DNA of 64,000 nucleotides from Bacillota bacterium (lineage in GTDB: Bacteria > Bacillota > Desulfotomaculia > Desulfotomaculales > Desulfallaceae), in the NCBI GenBank assembly GCA_023439185.1, contig JAEXOR010000052.1:124001-188000 (forward strand), in the 5' to 3' direction. Every line of letters starts with the position of its first letter. Position 1 is the first letter of the stretch. Made by a program: the position numbers and the translations under genes. Positions 7,556-16,444 of this stretch are shown here, one piece after another. The notes beneath the pieces are model-generated. The model worked only from the letters and a program-made list of their open reading frames with translations, did not search any database and had not been told where the DNA came from.

Positions 7556-8950
7556 TTACACCGCAGGATCTTTTCGGGCGATCTGGTTTTTATACCGGTT
7601 GTTTAACCTCGCAATCAGCAGGGCCAGGCAGGCTCCGATGATTAATGCAATTACCCGTACTACAGCCGGGTTATACGCGTACCAGGCCAAGAGGTAAACC
7701 ATGGCGACGATGATAGACAGGAGCATCAACGGAAAACCGATTTTGAAAAACCCAATAAAACTGATGTGCACGCCGCTTCTCTCAGCCATACCGGCCGCCA
7801 CCAGGTTGGCCGAAGCGCCGATGATGGTGCCGTTTCCACCCAGGCAAGCACCCAGAGACAGAGACCACCACAGGAAATCAATGTTTTCAATGGACCCCAA
7901 ACGCCCCATCTCTTTAATCAGCGGGATCATTGTGGCCACGAAAGGTATGTTATCCACAAAGGATGAGGCAATGGCCGACAGCCACAAGATGAACATCCCC
8001 GCCGGTAACAATGCGCCCTGTGTTGTTTCCAGTGCAAAAACAGCTATGGATTCAATAACTCCTGTTTTTTCCAGGCCACCGACCACGATAAACAGGCCCA
8101 CGAAAAAGAAAATCACCGGCCATTCCACGCCGTGAAAGGCGTGTTCAGGGTCAAACCGTGATATGGCCAGTAAAAGAGCGGCGCCGGCCAGCGCAATGAC
8201 CGAACTCTCCAGGTGCACCACCTGGTGGATAACAAAGCCAAAGACCGTCAGGGCCATAACGGCGGCAGCCTTTTTCAATAATACAGGGTCTTTTATTTCC
8301 TTACGCTCATCCATTTCCATTATTTTTTGCTGCAGTTCCGGGGTTGTGCCGAGTTGATTTCCGTAAAAACGCAGTAATATATACAGGGTTAACGGATATA
8401 TGACTACCACAATGGGGGTCAGGTTGATCAAAAAGTCTAAGAAACCAAGATGCGTAGCCCCGCCAATCATTATATTGGGCGGGTCGCCAATCAGGGTGGC
8501 TGTACCTCCGATGTTGGAGGCAAGAATTTCCGCAATTAAAAAGGGAACCGGGTTGACCATGAGTTTTCTGGTGATGGCCAGGGTAACGGGTACAATCAGT
8601 AATACGGTTGTGACGTTGTCCAACAGGGCGGAAAAAACAGCCGTCAGCAGAGCCAACGAGGCCATAACCCGGAGCGGTTCTCCACCCGCCATCTTGCTGG
8701 CCCGGATGGCGACATATTCAAAAATGCCGGTTTGACGGGTAATGCTGACAATAACCATCATGCCGATGAGCAGCCCGATGGTATTAAAATCGATATAGTG
8801 TACAGCATCATCAGGGGATAATGTCCCCGAAACCATCAGCAATGCCGCACCGGCAAAAGCTGCCACGGTCCGATGGATTTTATCCGAAACAATTACAGCA
8901 TAGGTAACCAGGAATACCGCAATAGCCCAGTAGGTCACATTTTCGGTCAT
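7556..8950 (-). CDS. ArsB/NhaD-superfamily ion transporter
   Basis: Integral membrane permease of 464 residues with about 11-12 hydrophobic segments. It belongs to the ion transporter superfamily that includes ArsB, NhaD and the P-protein. Typical signatures are the paired re-entrant motifs SALLDNVTTVLL (about 107) and SSFVDNIPFVATMIP (about 330), and GGTATLIGDPPNIMI plus GGNGTIIGASANLV. Substrate could be arsenite, Na+/H+ exchange or an organic anion; the sequence alone does not decide. No arsR or arsC lies nearby, which argues against a dedicated arsenic operon. Shine-Dalgarno GAGGAGC precedes the ATG. Confidence 0.9.
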   Translation of the reverse strand: MTENVTYWAIAVFLVTYAVIVSDKIHRTVAAFAGAALLMVSGTLSPDDAVHYIDFNTIGLLIGMMVIVSITRQTGIFEYVAIRASKMAGGEPLRVMASLALLTAVFSALLDNVTTVLLIVPVTLAITRKLMVNPVPFLIAEILASNIGGTATLIGDPPNIMIGGATHLGFLDFLINLTPIVVVIYPLTLYILLRFYGNQLGTTPELQQKIMEMDERKEIKDPVLLKKAAAVMALTVFGFVIHQVVHLESSVIALAGAALLLAISRFDPEHAFHGVEWPVIFFFVGLFIVVGGLEKTGVIESIAVFALETTQGALLPAGMFILWLSAIASSFVDNIPFVATMIPLIKEMGRLGSIENIDFLWWSLSLGACLGGNGTIIGASANLVAAGMAERSGVHISFIGFFKIGFPLMLLSIIVAMVYLLAWYAYNPAVVRVIALIIGACLALLIARLNNRYKNQIARKDPAV

Positions 8951-8997
8951 TCATTTGCTCCTCTCTTTTATTCTGTACTCTTTTTATTTTTATTATG

Positions 8998-9031
8998 AAA
9001 AAAAGGCAGCCAGCATAAAATGCTGGCTGCC
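8998..9031 (-). terminator. Terminator of the selD-yedF operon
   Basis: On the minus strand GGCAGCCAGCA pairs with TGCTGGCTGCC (9005-9015 and 9021-9031, 11 bp, 5-base loop), followed by seven T (9004-8998). It lies downstream of yedF and upstream of the permease gene. Confidence 0.88.
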
Positions 9032-9202
9032 CCCCCTGACACCCGAAAAAATCCGCAGTAGTCTTTCGACCCCACCCGTTTTTTCCGTATTTATTTTATT
9101 TTTCTATACTGATGCAATTATTTGATTAACTTATTATTAATTATGCCATAAAGGACTTAAAAAGTAAATATGCTTATAATTGAAAAATTGTTTATACTTT
9201 TG

Positions 9203-9820
9203 TCAGGCGATGGTAATCACCTTGTGCGGCCCGATGAGCCGGTTGTTGATTTCAAACATGTTGGAGACCGAGCCGATTCTAAGTTTGTCCTTGATATTGT
9301 AGTAGTCCAGGCAGGTGCCGCAGGACAGCACGACGGTGCCGGCGCCATACATCTTTTCCATCTGGCTTATGACGTCGGAGCCTTCACAGGTCAGAAAAAC
9401 GCCGGTGTTAAGGAACAGTAGCGCCGCCGGCGGCGGGTCAGTCTCCGCCAGGGTGGTGAACAGGCTTTTGATCAGCACCTGCCCCAGATCGGGTGAACCT
9501 TGGCCCAAAGCGTTGGTCGTAATCAGGTAAACCGGGGCCAACCTGGCGGGCGGCCCGGTTTTCGGTTCCTGAAGGGCAGTTTCTTTTTGGGGTAAGGCTC
9601 CGCCCTGATGGTTGATATGCAGGTAAAACACGCCATCCCCGGTTTCCCCGGCTACCTCGTAACCCGCGTTTTTAGCGAACAGGGTGACGTTTTGCCGGGC
9701 GACATCGTTGTCGACGATGGTGGTTATGGACGTAATACCTTCTTCTTCCAGGGCTTTCTTGGTATTGATTACCGGCTGTGGGCAGGCCAGCCCGCGGCAG
9801 TCCACGGTTTTATGAACCAT
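9203..9820 (-). CDS. yedF: Selenium-metabolism protein YedF
   Basis: Two-domain protein of 205 residues found with selD in selenium-using bacteria. The N-terminal TusA/SirA-like domain has the CPxP motif (CRGLACPQP, cysteines 8 and 13). The C-terminal DsrE/F-like domain has cysteines in the LSCGTCLDYY region. It is thought to move sulfur or selenium in reactive form; its exact chemistry is not settled. It lies 79 bases downstream of selD on the same strand, and the pair ends in a good terminator. AAAGGAG precedes the ATG. The gap to selD contains the second copy of a 52-base repeat. Confidence 0.93.
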   Translation of the reverse strand: MVHKTVDCRGLACPQPVINTKKALEEEGITSITTIVDNDVARQNVTLFAKNAGYEVAGETGDGVFYLHINHQGGALPQKETALQEPKTGPPARLAPVYLITTNALGQGSPDLGQVLIKSLFTTLAETDPPPAALLFLNTGVFLTCEGSDVISQMEKMYGAGTVVLSCGTCLDYYNIKDKLRIGSVSNMFEINNRLIGPHKVITIA

Positions 9821-9841
9821 TTGTTCAAGTTCTCCTTTCTT

Positions 9842-9893
9842 TGATGCCAGGTGTTAAAAGTTTATTTTGTTAAAAGTAGCGGACATATGTTCA
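9842..9893 (+). repeat. Interspersed repeat, copy 2
   Basis: Same 52-base element as at 2211-2262, from TGATGCCAGGTGTTAAAAGT to GCGGACATATGTTCAT, lying in the selD-yedF intergenic gap. Copies 1 and 2 have the same orientation relative to the plus strand. The internal GTTAAAAGT direct repeat is kept. Confidence 0.75.
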
Positions 9894-9899
9894 TGACTT

Positions 9900-10967
9900 T
9901 TAATTCTTTGCTGCCAGTATCCTGATTGGTTTTTCTTCCCGGGGGCGCACCCGGCCGATGACGGCGACCCGGATGCCCTGTTCGGCTAGTTCGCCAACCA
10001 CTTTTTCAGCGCCGGGCGTGGGTATGGACAGCAGCAGCCCGCCGGAGGTTTGGGGGTCAAAGAGCAGCATTTGTTCCTCGGGCTTGAGCTTTTCGTCCAG
10101 TTCAACCCGGTTGCGCAGGTATTCCCTGTTGTTGTAAGCCCCGGCGGGGATCATACCCATCCTGGCCATGTCCATGACTTCCGGCAGCATCGGCAGAGCG
10201 GGAAAATCAATTTCAAAAGTTACTCCGCTGGCCTCAGCCATTTCCAAAGCGTGTCCCAAAAGCCCGAACCCGGTAATGTCGGTGCATGCCCTGGCGCCAT
10301 GCCGCAGCATGGCTTCGGACGCCGGCTTGTTCAGGGCCGACATGCTCCGGGCAGCCTTGTTCGCGGCTGTTTCCGAGAGCAGTTCCGCCTTGATGCCGTT
10401 AATGACGATGCCGGTACCCAGCGGTTTGGTCAGCACCAGCACATCGCCGGCCCTGGCGCCTGCATTGGCGGTTATTTGTCCCGGTTTGGCCAGTCCCGTC
10501 ACCGTCAGGCCGTATTTGGGCTCGGCATCGCGCACTGTATGGCCGCCGGCAAGAATGGCGCCGGCTTCCAGGACTTTCTCAGCTCCGCCCCGCAGTATTT
10601 CCTCCAGCACGGCAGGGGGCAGACAGTCCGGAAAGCATACAATGTTCAGCGCCAGAAGCGGCCTGCCGCCCATGGCGTAAATATCGCTCAACGCGTTGGC
10701 GGCCGCGATCTGGCCGTACAGGTAGGGATCGTCAACCATGGGTGTAAAAAAGTCCACCGTTTGGATTAAGGCCTGGTCGTCACTAAGCTTATAAACAGCG
10801 GCGTCGTCCGAGGTTTCCAGGCCCACCAGCAGGCGCGGGTCCTTTAATACGGGTATGTGCCGCAGTACCTGCGACAGGGTATGGGGACCCACCTTGGAAG
10901 CTCACCCGGGAACCTGGGTCAGCCCGGTCAGCTTTATGTTCTTTCCTGAGTCGGACAAGCATATCAT
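9900..10967 (-). CDS. selD: Selenophosphate synthetase (selenocysteine-containing)
   Basis: Makes selenophosphate from selenide and ATP, the selenium donor for Sec-tRNA and selenouridine. A conventional reading starts at GTG 10892 and lacks the catalytic N-terminus. In the same frame, upstream of a TGA at 10904-10902, the sequence reads MICLSDSGKNIKLTGLTQVP, then G-Sec-ASK. This is the SelD active-site region, where the family has Cys or Sec followed two residues later by an essential Lys. So TGA encodes Sec22 and the start is ATG at 10967, immediately after an in-frame TAG. Full length is 355 residues, as expected. I could not resolve a clear SECIS hairpin here. Confidence 0.93.
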
Positions 10968-11187
10968 CTACTTTCTCTTCTATAGCATGTGCCAGATATT
11001 CAATTTTTACATTTTTGTTTCCTTTATTATTTTTATATAAATTTTTTATGAAGGACCGGTCATTAAAAAGTTTTTTTTATGTATTTCCACTTATGATTGA
11101 ACATAAAGGTGTACTTCCGGAGTAAAAATATGATAAAATCTGAATGATCATTTGTAAGCCAGATTTCGCAGAGGAGGAAATTTAATC

Positions 11188-11529
11188 ATGGAGCAGCCCA
11201 TTGAAGTGATTGTATTTGGACTCGACGCTCCGGCCGTTGTTTCCGGCTGAGGACCGAGACATTCCGCCGGGTGCGGAGCAGAGAAAACCATGAAGCAGGA
11301 AGCCGAAGAACTGGGTTCAACCTTGAAAGGTGATTTCGGAGACGATGTGTCCACCAAATTCGTGGACGTATCCACCGACGAAGTAAACCAGTATCCCAAC
11401 ATCGTGTCGATATTGGGCCGGGTGAGACTTCCCCTGACGGTAATCAACAATGAGCCCCGTTTTCACGGCGGCATTTCGGCGGAGGTAATTACCAACGCCC
11501 TGAAAGAAATGCAGCAAAACGGACAATAA
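11188..11529 (+). CDS. Small thioredoxin-like selenoprotein (in-frame UGA)
   Basis: Reading from ATG 11188, which has a near-perfect Shine-Dalgarno (GAGGAGGAAA, 11171-11180), the frame reaches TGA at 11248-11250 and continues without another stop to 11529. The product would be 113 residues with Sec21 in VVSG-Sec-GPRHSAGCGAEKT (Cys29), then an alpha helix, a strand FVDVS, and RLPLTVINNEPRFHGG with a likely cis-proline (Pro82), as in thioredoxin folds. ATG 11290, the first start after the TGA, has no good ribosome site. A SECIS-like hairpin follows the TGA. It resembles DUF1462/YuzD-type proteins in shape, but I cannot name a described family. It is divergent from selD-yedF. Function is probably redox or metal handling (inference). 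Confidence 0.8.
11248..11277 (+). promoter_or_regulatory. Putative bacterial SECIS element
   Basis: After the UGA, UCCGC (11263-11267) and GCGGA (11273-11277) form a perfect 5-bp stem around the loop CGGGU. Counting U of UGA as 1, the loop occupies positions 21-25 with G at 22-24 and U at 25. This is close to the SelB-binding GGUC loop placement in Escherichia coli fdhF. Confidence 0.65.
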
Positions 11530-11579
11530 TTGATCGGATTGATCTATAACTGGACAAGATAACCTCTGACGTTATTTTT

Positions 11580-11622
11580 CCCCTCCGGGCCGCATAAATT
11601 TAGTGGCAGGGAGGGGTTTTTT
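11580..11622 (+). terminator. Terminator-like hairpin overlapping the yqfC ribosome site
   Basis: CCCCTCC (11580-11586) pairs with GGAGGGG (11610-11616), with an inner GCC/GGC pairing, followed by six T and immediately by the yqfC ATG. The 3' arm of the stem is also the Shine-Dalgarno of yqfC. The structure would both stop upstream transcripts and hide the ribosome site. Confidence 0.75.
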
Positions 11623-11907
11623 ATGGCCTGGAAGGATCTAAAAAACCGTTTAAAAAGGCGGTTCTCGGATTACCTTGAATTGCCCGGGGATATCGTGCTT
11701 GATTTGCCCAAAATTATCCTGGTGGGCAATCTGCAAGTGTTTATTGAGAATCACCGGGGGATCCAGGAATATAACCCCAAGCTGGTCCGGATCGTCGTTA
11801 ACGACAGGGTTGTGGAAATTGTCGGCGAGGGTCTGACCCTGCGTAATATTTTAACTGATGAAATATGCGTGGAAGGCCGGATCAGTTCCCTGTCCTTTAT
11901 TAATTAA
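11623..11907 (+). CDS. yqfC: Sporulation protein YqfC
   Basis: Conserved 94-residue endospore-former protein of the YqfC family, expressed in the mother cell under sigma-E in Bacillus subtilis. It has no known catalytic motif; a basic N-terminus is followed by mostly beta sequence (YLELPGDIVLDLPKIILVGN). It is directly followed by yqfD, its constant partner. The start ATG sits six bases after GGGAGGGG, which is part of a hairpin. Role: spore formation, mechanism unknown. Confidence 0.93.
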   Translation: MAWKDLKNRLKRRFSDYLELPGDIVLDLPKIILVGNLQVFIENHRGIQEYNPKLVRIVVNDRVVEIVGEGLTLRNILTDEICVEGRISSLSFIN

Positions 11908-11948
11908 CGGGTTTTCAGAGGTATCACCAGTTAGGAGGCGAATCTGCA

Positions 11949-13124
11949 ATGTTGTTCGGAATATTGTACCGTTTGGGTGGGTACGTTACCATAACGCTGC
12001 CCGAGGAGTGTTTGGAGAAGTTCATCAACCTGGCGGTTTCCCGGGGGATCCTTTTATGGGACATAACTGGCATTGGCACCGGCCGAGTGGAGATGAAAGT
12101 GCGGTTGAGCGGTGTACAAGCCCTGCGTCACGTGGCCCGGATGACGGGCTGCCGGTTTAAAATAACCGAACGGCACGGCCTGCCTTTTTTCCTTGGCCGG
12201 ATAAAGCGGCGCCGGGCCATGGCGGCGGGCGCGCTGTTGTTTGTGGCGGCTCTGTATGTGCTGTCCTCCTTTATCTGGTTTATCGAGGTCACCGGTAACA
12301 GGCGGGTGAGCGACCAGGTGGTGGAGCAGGTGGCCCGCCAGGCCGGCCTGAAGCAGGGTGCGGCCCGGTGGAGTTTGGACATCTCTGCCCTGGAGGAAAC
12401 CATATTGAATCAGGTGCCCGGTTTATCTTGGGTTGGCGTACAGGTTGAGGGTACCAGGGTATATATTAAGGTGGTGGAGAAGAAATACCCTCCGGTTGAC
12501 GAAACGGCGCGTCCAGTGGACCTGGTGGCCGCCAAGAATGGGTTGATTACCGAAATGCTGGTTTTTAGCGGTTACCCCCTGGTTAATGAAGGTAATATTG
12601 TTACCAGAGGGCAGGTGCTGATATCGGCGGCCCAGAAGGATAAGGACAGTTACATCCGCGCCCGGGGGATCGTGAAGGCCAAAGTCCGGTATGAAGCCAT
12701 GGCCACTGTGCAACTGGTGGAAAAAGGGGCCGAGGTTACCGGCCGGGAAACTACCAGATTTGGCATTAAAATCGGCGGCAAGGAAATAATTCTTATAGGG
12801 CCGCGCGAGATTCCCTTTGCACATTACGCGCGGTACGTTGAAAGCAAACGGCTGCCTGAATGGAGGAATATTAACCTACCCGTCGAATTACTTACGGTAA
12901 AGTATAATGAGGAAAAACCTTACATTAATAGTTATACTGAAGAAGAGGCCCGGCGTCTGGCCTGCCGGAAGGCGCTGGACAGCATTCGCAGGCAAATATC
13001 CGGGAACGTGGCAGTAATGGATGAGAAACTTGAGGAACTGGCAGCGCCGGGGTCCGGCGCCGTCCGGATGAAAGCCATAGTTGAGACCCTTGAGGATATC
13101 GGTATGGATAGGCCTCGAGCTTAA
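11949..13124 (+). CDS. yqfD: Sporulation protein YqfD
   Basis: Membrane protein of endospore formers, 391 residues, often called a stage IV sporulation protein. A soluble N-terminal part (residues 1-85) is followed by one membrane segment (AAGALLFVAALYVLSSFIWF, about 95-115). A large outer domain with a FtsQ/POTRA-like start (TGNRRVSDQVVEQVARQAGL) comes next. Start ATG 11949 follows TTAGGAGG. It lies 41 bases after yqfC and before phoH, the standard Firmicute order. Its molecular role is unknown. Confidence 0.93.
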   Translation: MLFGILYRLGGYVTITLPEECLEKFINLAVSRGILLWDITGIGTGRVEMKVRLSGVQALRHVARMTGCRFKITERHGLPFFLGRIKRRRAMAAGALLFVAALYVLSSFIWFIEVTGNRRVSDQVVEQVARQAGLKQGAARWSLDISALEETILNQVPGLSWVGVQVEGTRVYIKVVEKKYPPVDETARPVDLVAAKNGLITEMLVFSGYPLVNEGNIVTRGQVLISAAQKDKDSYIRARGIVKAKVRYEAMATVQLVEKGAEVTGRETTRFGIKIGGKEIILIGPREIPFAHYARYVESKRLPEWRNINLPVELLTVKYNEEKPYINSYTEEEARRLACRKALDSIRRQISGNVAVMDEKLEELAAPGSGAVRMKAIVETLEDIGMDRPRA

Positions 13125-13174
13125 TCCACCGGGGCAAAAACCTTGCCCCGTAACCGCGGAGGAGGTTCCGGCGT

Positions 13175-14143
13175 TTGACGGAGAACGTGGAAGACCGGGT
13201 GATTATGGATGATATAGGCGCCGCGGCGGAGATATTCGGTCGGCATGACCAGAATCTATCGCTTTTGGAGCAAGCCCTGGGGGTCAAGATGGTGGCCCGG
13301 GGTGAGGAACTGTTGATTATGGGCGCCCGGGAACAGGTGGAAACCACCCGGGTGGTGATCGGTCAATTGCAGGATTTTTACCGGGCCGGAAACCGGCTGA
13401 CCGCGCATGAGATTACTTATACCATTGACGCCGTAAAAGCAGGCAAGGCAGACGCCATCAAGGGGCTGGCCAGGGACGTGGTTCTGGTGACGCCCAGGGG
13501 TAAACAAATCAAGCCTAAAACGGTCGGTCAGCAGAACTATATAGGAGCGTTGCAGAAATACGATATTGTATTTGCAGTGGGCCCGGCCGGCACGGGTAAG
13601 ACTTACCTGGCGGTGGTGATGGCCATCCGGGCGTTGCGCAACCGTCAGATCAGCCGGATTGTACTGACCAGGCCGGCAGTTGAAGCCGGGGAAAAACTGG
13701 GGTTTTTACCCGGCGATTTACAGGAAAAGGTTGATCCTTATCTGCGCCCGTTATATGACAGCCTTTACGATGTGCTGGGCTTTGAAAGCACACAAAAATA
13801 CCTGGAACGAAATATTATTGAGATTGCCCCCCTGGCCTACATGCGGGGCAGGACGCTGGAAGATTCATTCGTTATTCTTGATGAAGCCCAGAATACCACT
13901 CCGGAGCAAATGAAAATGTTCCTTACCCGTTTGGGCTATGGTTCACGGGCGGTGATCACCGGAGACGTCACCCAGGTGGACCTGCCCAGGGGACAGCAGT
14001 CCGGATTGATCCACGTCCGGTACGTATTGAGGAATATCAAGGACATTTCATTTCAGGAGTTGACCGGCCTGGACATTGTAAGGCACCCGCTGGTGCGGGA
14101 AATTGTGAGGGCGTACGACGAGGAAAACACACCGGTTGAGTAG
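13175..14143 (+). CDS. phoH: PhoH-like ATPase
   Basis: Cytoplasmic P-loop ATPase of the PhoH/YbeZ family, 322 residues, implicated in RNA metabolism together with YbeY. Walker A is GPAGTGKT near residue 135 and Walker B is VILDEAQN near 235. An N-terminal KH-like extension precedes the ATPase domain. The start is TTG at 13175 after GGAGGAGG. It lies between yqfD and the pgpH-like gene, with ybeY close by, which fits a shared rRNA-maturation role. Confidence 0.95.
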   Translation: MTENVEDRVIMDDIGAAAEIFGRHDQNLSLLEQALGVKMVARGEELLIMGAREQVETTRVVIGQLQDFYRAGNRLTAHEITYTIDAVKAGKADAIKGLARDVVLVTPRGKQIKPKTVGQQNYIGALQKYDIVFAVGPAGTGKTYLAVVMAIRALRNRQISRIVLTRPAVEAGEKLGFLPGDLQEKVDPYLRPLYDSLYDVLGFESTQKYLERNIIEIAPLAYMRGRTLEDSFVILDEAQNTTPEQMKMFLTRLGYGSRAVITGDVTQVDLPRGQQSGLIHVRYVLRNIKDISFQELTGLDIVRHPLVREIVRAYDEENTPVE

Positions 14144-14200
14144 CGTAGGCGGATTTGAGAGCATATTATGTGAACCGCTGCACCAAGAGGAGTGGAAAAC

Positions 14201-16378
14201 ATGCGCCCTCCGGTTAAATTCAGAGGACGAATAGCGGACGGTTTCAGCCAGTTGGCCGGTAAAAGGAAAGTGCGCCGGATTCTGGCCGCCATTGTTTTTT
14301 TTGCCGCCCTGACGTTGATTATTGCGGTGGATTTTATGCCCCAAAGGGTGAACCTGGTGGTGGGACAGGTTTCACCCGGAGATATCCGCGCCCCGCAGGG
14401 GGTGACTTTTGAGGACAAGGCCAGCACCGCAGAGGCCCGGGCGCTGGCGGCGGCCCAGGTTGAAAGGCAGTATATTGTAGACCCGCGCGTCAGCGTGGAT
14501 GTGCAGAAGAATATTTCCGAACTGGTTAAATCCATAAAAGCGGTGCAGGGCAACGAGGCGCAAGATGAAACTGAGAAGACTCAGCAGCTGAAGGATATTA
14601 TTCCCTTTAACTTGTCCGATGGGGTTATTAACACGCTGGCCCGGCCCGACGAGGAGCAAAACCTGGACCGGCTGGAGACCGGCCTCACCGCCATGGTGGC
14701 CGAAGTAATGGGCAAAACGGATGGTGTGCTCCAGGAGAACCTGGCCGCAGCCGAAAAAGAATTGAACGACAAGGTGCTGTCGCTGGAGCTTTCCGAACCT
14801 TATGACGAGCTGGCTGCCGGCCTGGTGCGCAATTACCTGCGGCCCAACCGTTTTTATGATTCCGAAAGAACCGAACGTTTAAAGGAAGCGGCCAGGGATA
14901 GTGTCAGCCCGGTGATGGTCACCGTCAAAAAGGATGAAAAAATCATTGGCGTGGGCGAAATCGTTACCGAGGAACACCTGGCCAAGCTGGAAGCGCTGAA
15001 CCTGACCCGCCCCACACTGCCGGTATCGTCCGTGCTGGGCGCGGCCCTGCTGGTGGGCTTGATGATGGTGGTGGTATTGTTTTATCTGTACCAGCAAAAC
15101 AGGGAGATTTACCGGAATGCCGGCCATTTGTACCTGCTGGGCATTATCGTGGTGGGTGTTCTTGGGGTGGCCAAGGCCATTATCGCCATCAACGTGGGAC
15201 AATGGCCGGAGTTCGGCGCCCTGCTGGGCTACCTGGCGCCCATCGCGGCGGCGGGGATGCTTATTGCCATTCTGCTCGACTCCCGCCTGGCTGTGCTGGT
15301 GGTGGCCGTAACGAGCTTCATGCTGGGGCTGATGACGGGCGGAGATCTTAAATTTGCGGTGGTGGGCCTGATCGGAGGCATCACCGGGGTTTACGGGGTC
15401 AGCAAGCTCAGTCAGCGCAGCGACCTGGCCCGGGCCGGGTTTTATGCCGGGGCCGCCAGCATGGCCGCCATATTCGCCATGGGGCTCCTGAGTGAAATAT
15501 CAATCGGACTGGTGCTCACCTCCAGCCTGGTGCTTGGTTCCTTAAACGGTATCCTGTCCTCCATTTTAACCAACGGAGCCATTCCCTACCTGGAAAGCGC
15601 CTTCGGCATCACCTCGTCGGTGCGGCTGCTGGAGCTGTCCAACCCCGGCAACCCGCTGCTCAGACAACTGCAGATTGAAGCGCCGGGCACTTATCACCAT
15701 AGCCTGCTGGTGGGCAATCTGGCCGAGGCGGCGGCAAACGCCGTGGGCGGTGATGCGCTGCTGGTGAGAGTGGCCGCATATTATCACGATATCGGTAAAA
15801 TTAAAAGGCCTTACTTTTTTATAGAAAACCAGATGGGGGACAACCCCCACGACAAAATAGCGCCCACTCTGAGCACGTTGATTTTAACGTCCCATGTCAA
15901 GGACGGGGCGGAACTGGCCCGGGAGAAAAAGCTGCCCCAGGGGATTACGGAAATCATCGAACAGCACCACGGCAACAGCCTGTGCAGTTTCTTTTACCAC
16001 AAGGCCGTGGAAAACAACAAAAACGAAAACATCGTTGAAGAAGAGTTCCGGTACGAGGGTCCCAAACCCCAGACCAAGGAAGCGGCCATGGTTATGCTGG
16101 CCGATGCCGTCGAAGCGGCGGTCCGGTCGTTGCAGAACCGCACCCCCGGCCGGGTGGAGGGGTTGGTGCGGAAAATCATCCGCGATAAGCTGATGGACGG
16201 GCAGTTGGATGAATGCGACCTGACCCTCAAGGATTTGGACATTATCGCGGGCGCCTTTATCAGGGTGCTGTCGGGGATATTCCATAACCGGGTCGAGTAC
16301 CCGGATCCGCAGATGCTGCAAAATAAGGAAGCGCCAAAGAAGGCCAAAAAGCGGAAAGGTTTGCAGAGCCTCGGTTAA
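14201..16378 (+). CDS. 7TM-HD family c-di-AMP phosphodiesterase (PgpH type)
   Basis: Membrane protein of 725 residues. One N-terminal membrane segment (about 25-45) is followed by an extracellular 7TMR-HDED domain (to about 270). Seven membrane helices span about 275-460, and a cytoplasmic HD domain (YHHSLLVGNL and YYHDIGKIKRP) carries the metal ligands. PgpH of Listeria, of the same architecture, degrades cyclic di-AMP. ATG 14201 is preferred, 9 bases after AAGAGGAG; GTG 14192 overlaps that site. It lies between phoH and ybeY as YqfF does in Bacillus. Symbol pgpH is likely but not proved. Confidence 0.93.
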   Translation: MRPPVKFRGRIADGFSQLAGKRKVRRILAAIVFFAALTLIIAVDFMPQRVNLVVGQVSPGDIRAPQGVTFEDKASTAEARALAAAQVERQYIVDPRVSVDVQKNISELVKSIKAVQGNEAQDETEKTQQLKDIIPFNLSDGVINTLARPDEEQNLDRLETGLTAMVAEVMGKTDGVLQENLAAAEKELNDKVLSLELSEPYDELAAGLVRNYLRPNRFYDSERTERLKEAARDSVSPVMVTVKKDEKIIGVGEIVTEEHLAKLEALNLTRPTLPVSSVLGAALLVGLMMVVVLFYLYQQNREIYRNAGHLYLLGIIVVGVLGVAKAIIAINVGQWPEFGALLGYLAPIAAAGMLIAILLDSRLAVLVVAVTSFMLGLMTGGDLKFAVVGLIGGITGVYGVSKLSQRSDLARAGFYAGAASMAAIFAMGLLSEISIGLVLTSSLVLGSLNGILSSILTNGAIPYLESAFGITSSVRLLELSNPGNPLLRQLQIEAPGTYHHSLLVGNLAEAAANAVGGDALLVRVAAYYHDIGKIKRPYFFIENQMGDNPHDKIAPTLSTLILTSHVKDGAELAREKKLPQGITEIIEQHHGNSLCSFFYHKAVENNKNENIVEEEFRYEGPKPQTKEAAMVMLADAVEAAVRSLQNRTPGRVEGLVRKIIRDKLMDGQLDECDLTLKDLDIIAGAFIRVLSGIFHNRVEYPDPQMLQNKEAPKKAKKRKGLQSLG

Positions 16379-16384
16379 GCATAC

Positions 16385-16418
16385 AAAGACCCGTGCCGCT
16401 GTAAGCGGCCGGGTCTTT
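16385..16418. terminator. Hairpin terminator after the pgpH-like gene
   Basis: AAAGACCCG (16385-16393) plus GCCGCT pair with AGCGGC plus CGGGTCTTT (ending at 16418), a 15-bp stem with one bulge and a 3-base loop. It lies between the convergent pgpH-like and DUF1540 genes and can serve both strands, although the T-runs are short. Confidence 0.75.
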
Positions 16419-16444
16419 GCCGGCTTTTCACCGGTGCGGAATAG

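Noticed and set aside
10968..11050. Minus-strand frame upstream of selD with a protein-like stretch (VKIEYLAHAIEEKVDDMLVR)
   Set aside because: No start codon or ribosome site; it runs out of frame with selD, whose N-terminus matches the family. Probably chance, or a decayed fragment.
11290..11529. 79-codon gene starting at ATG 11290
   Set aside because: It lacks a good ribosome site and half the fold; the frame is better explained as the part after a Sec codon starting at 11188.
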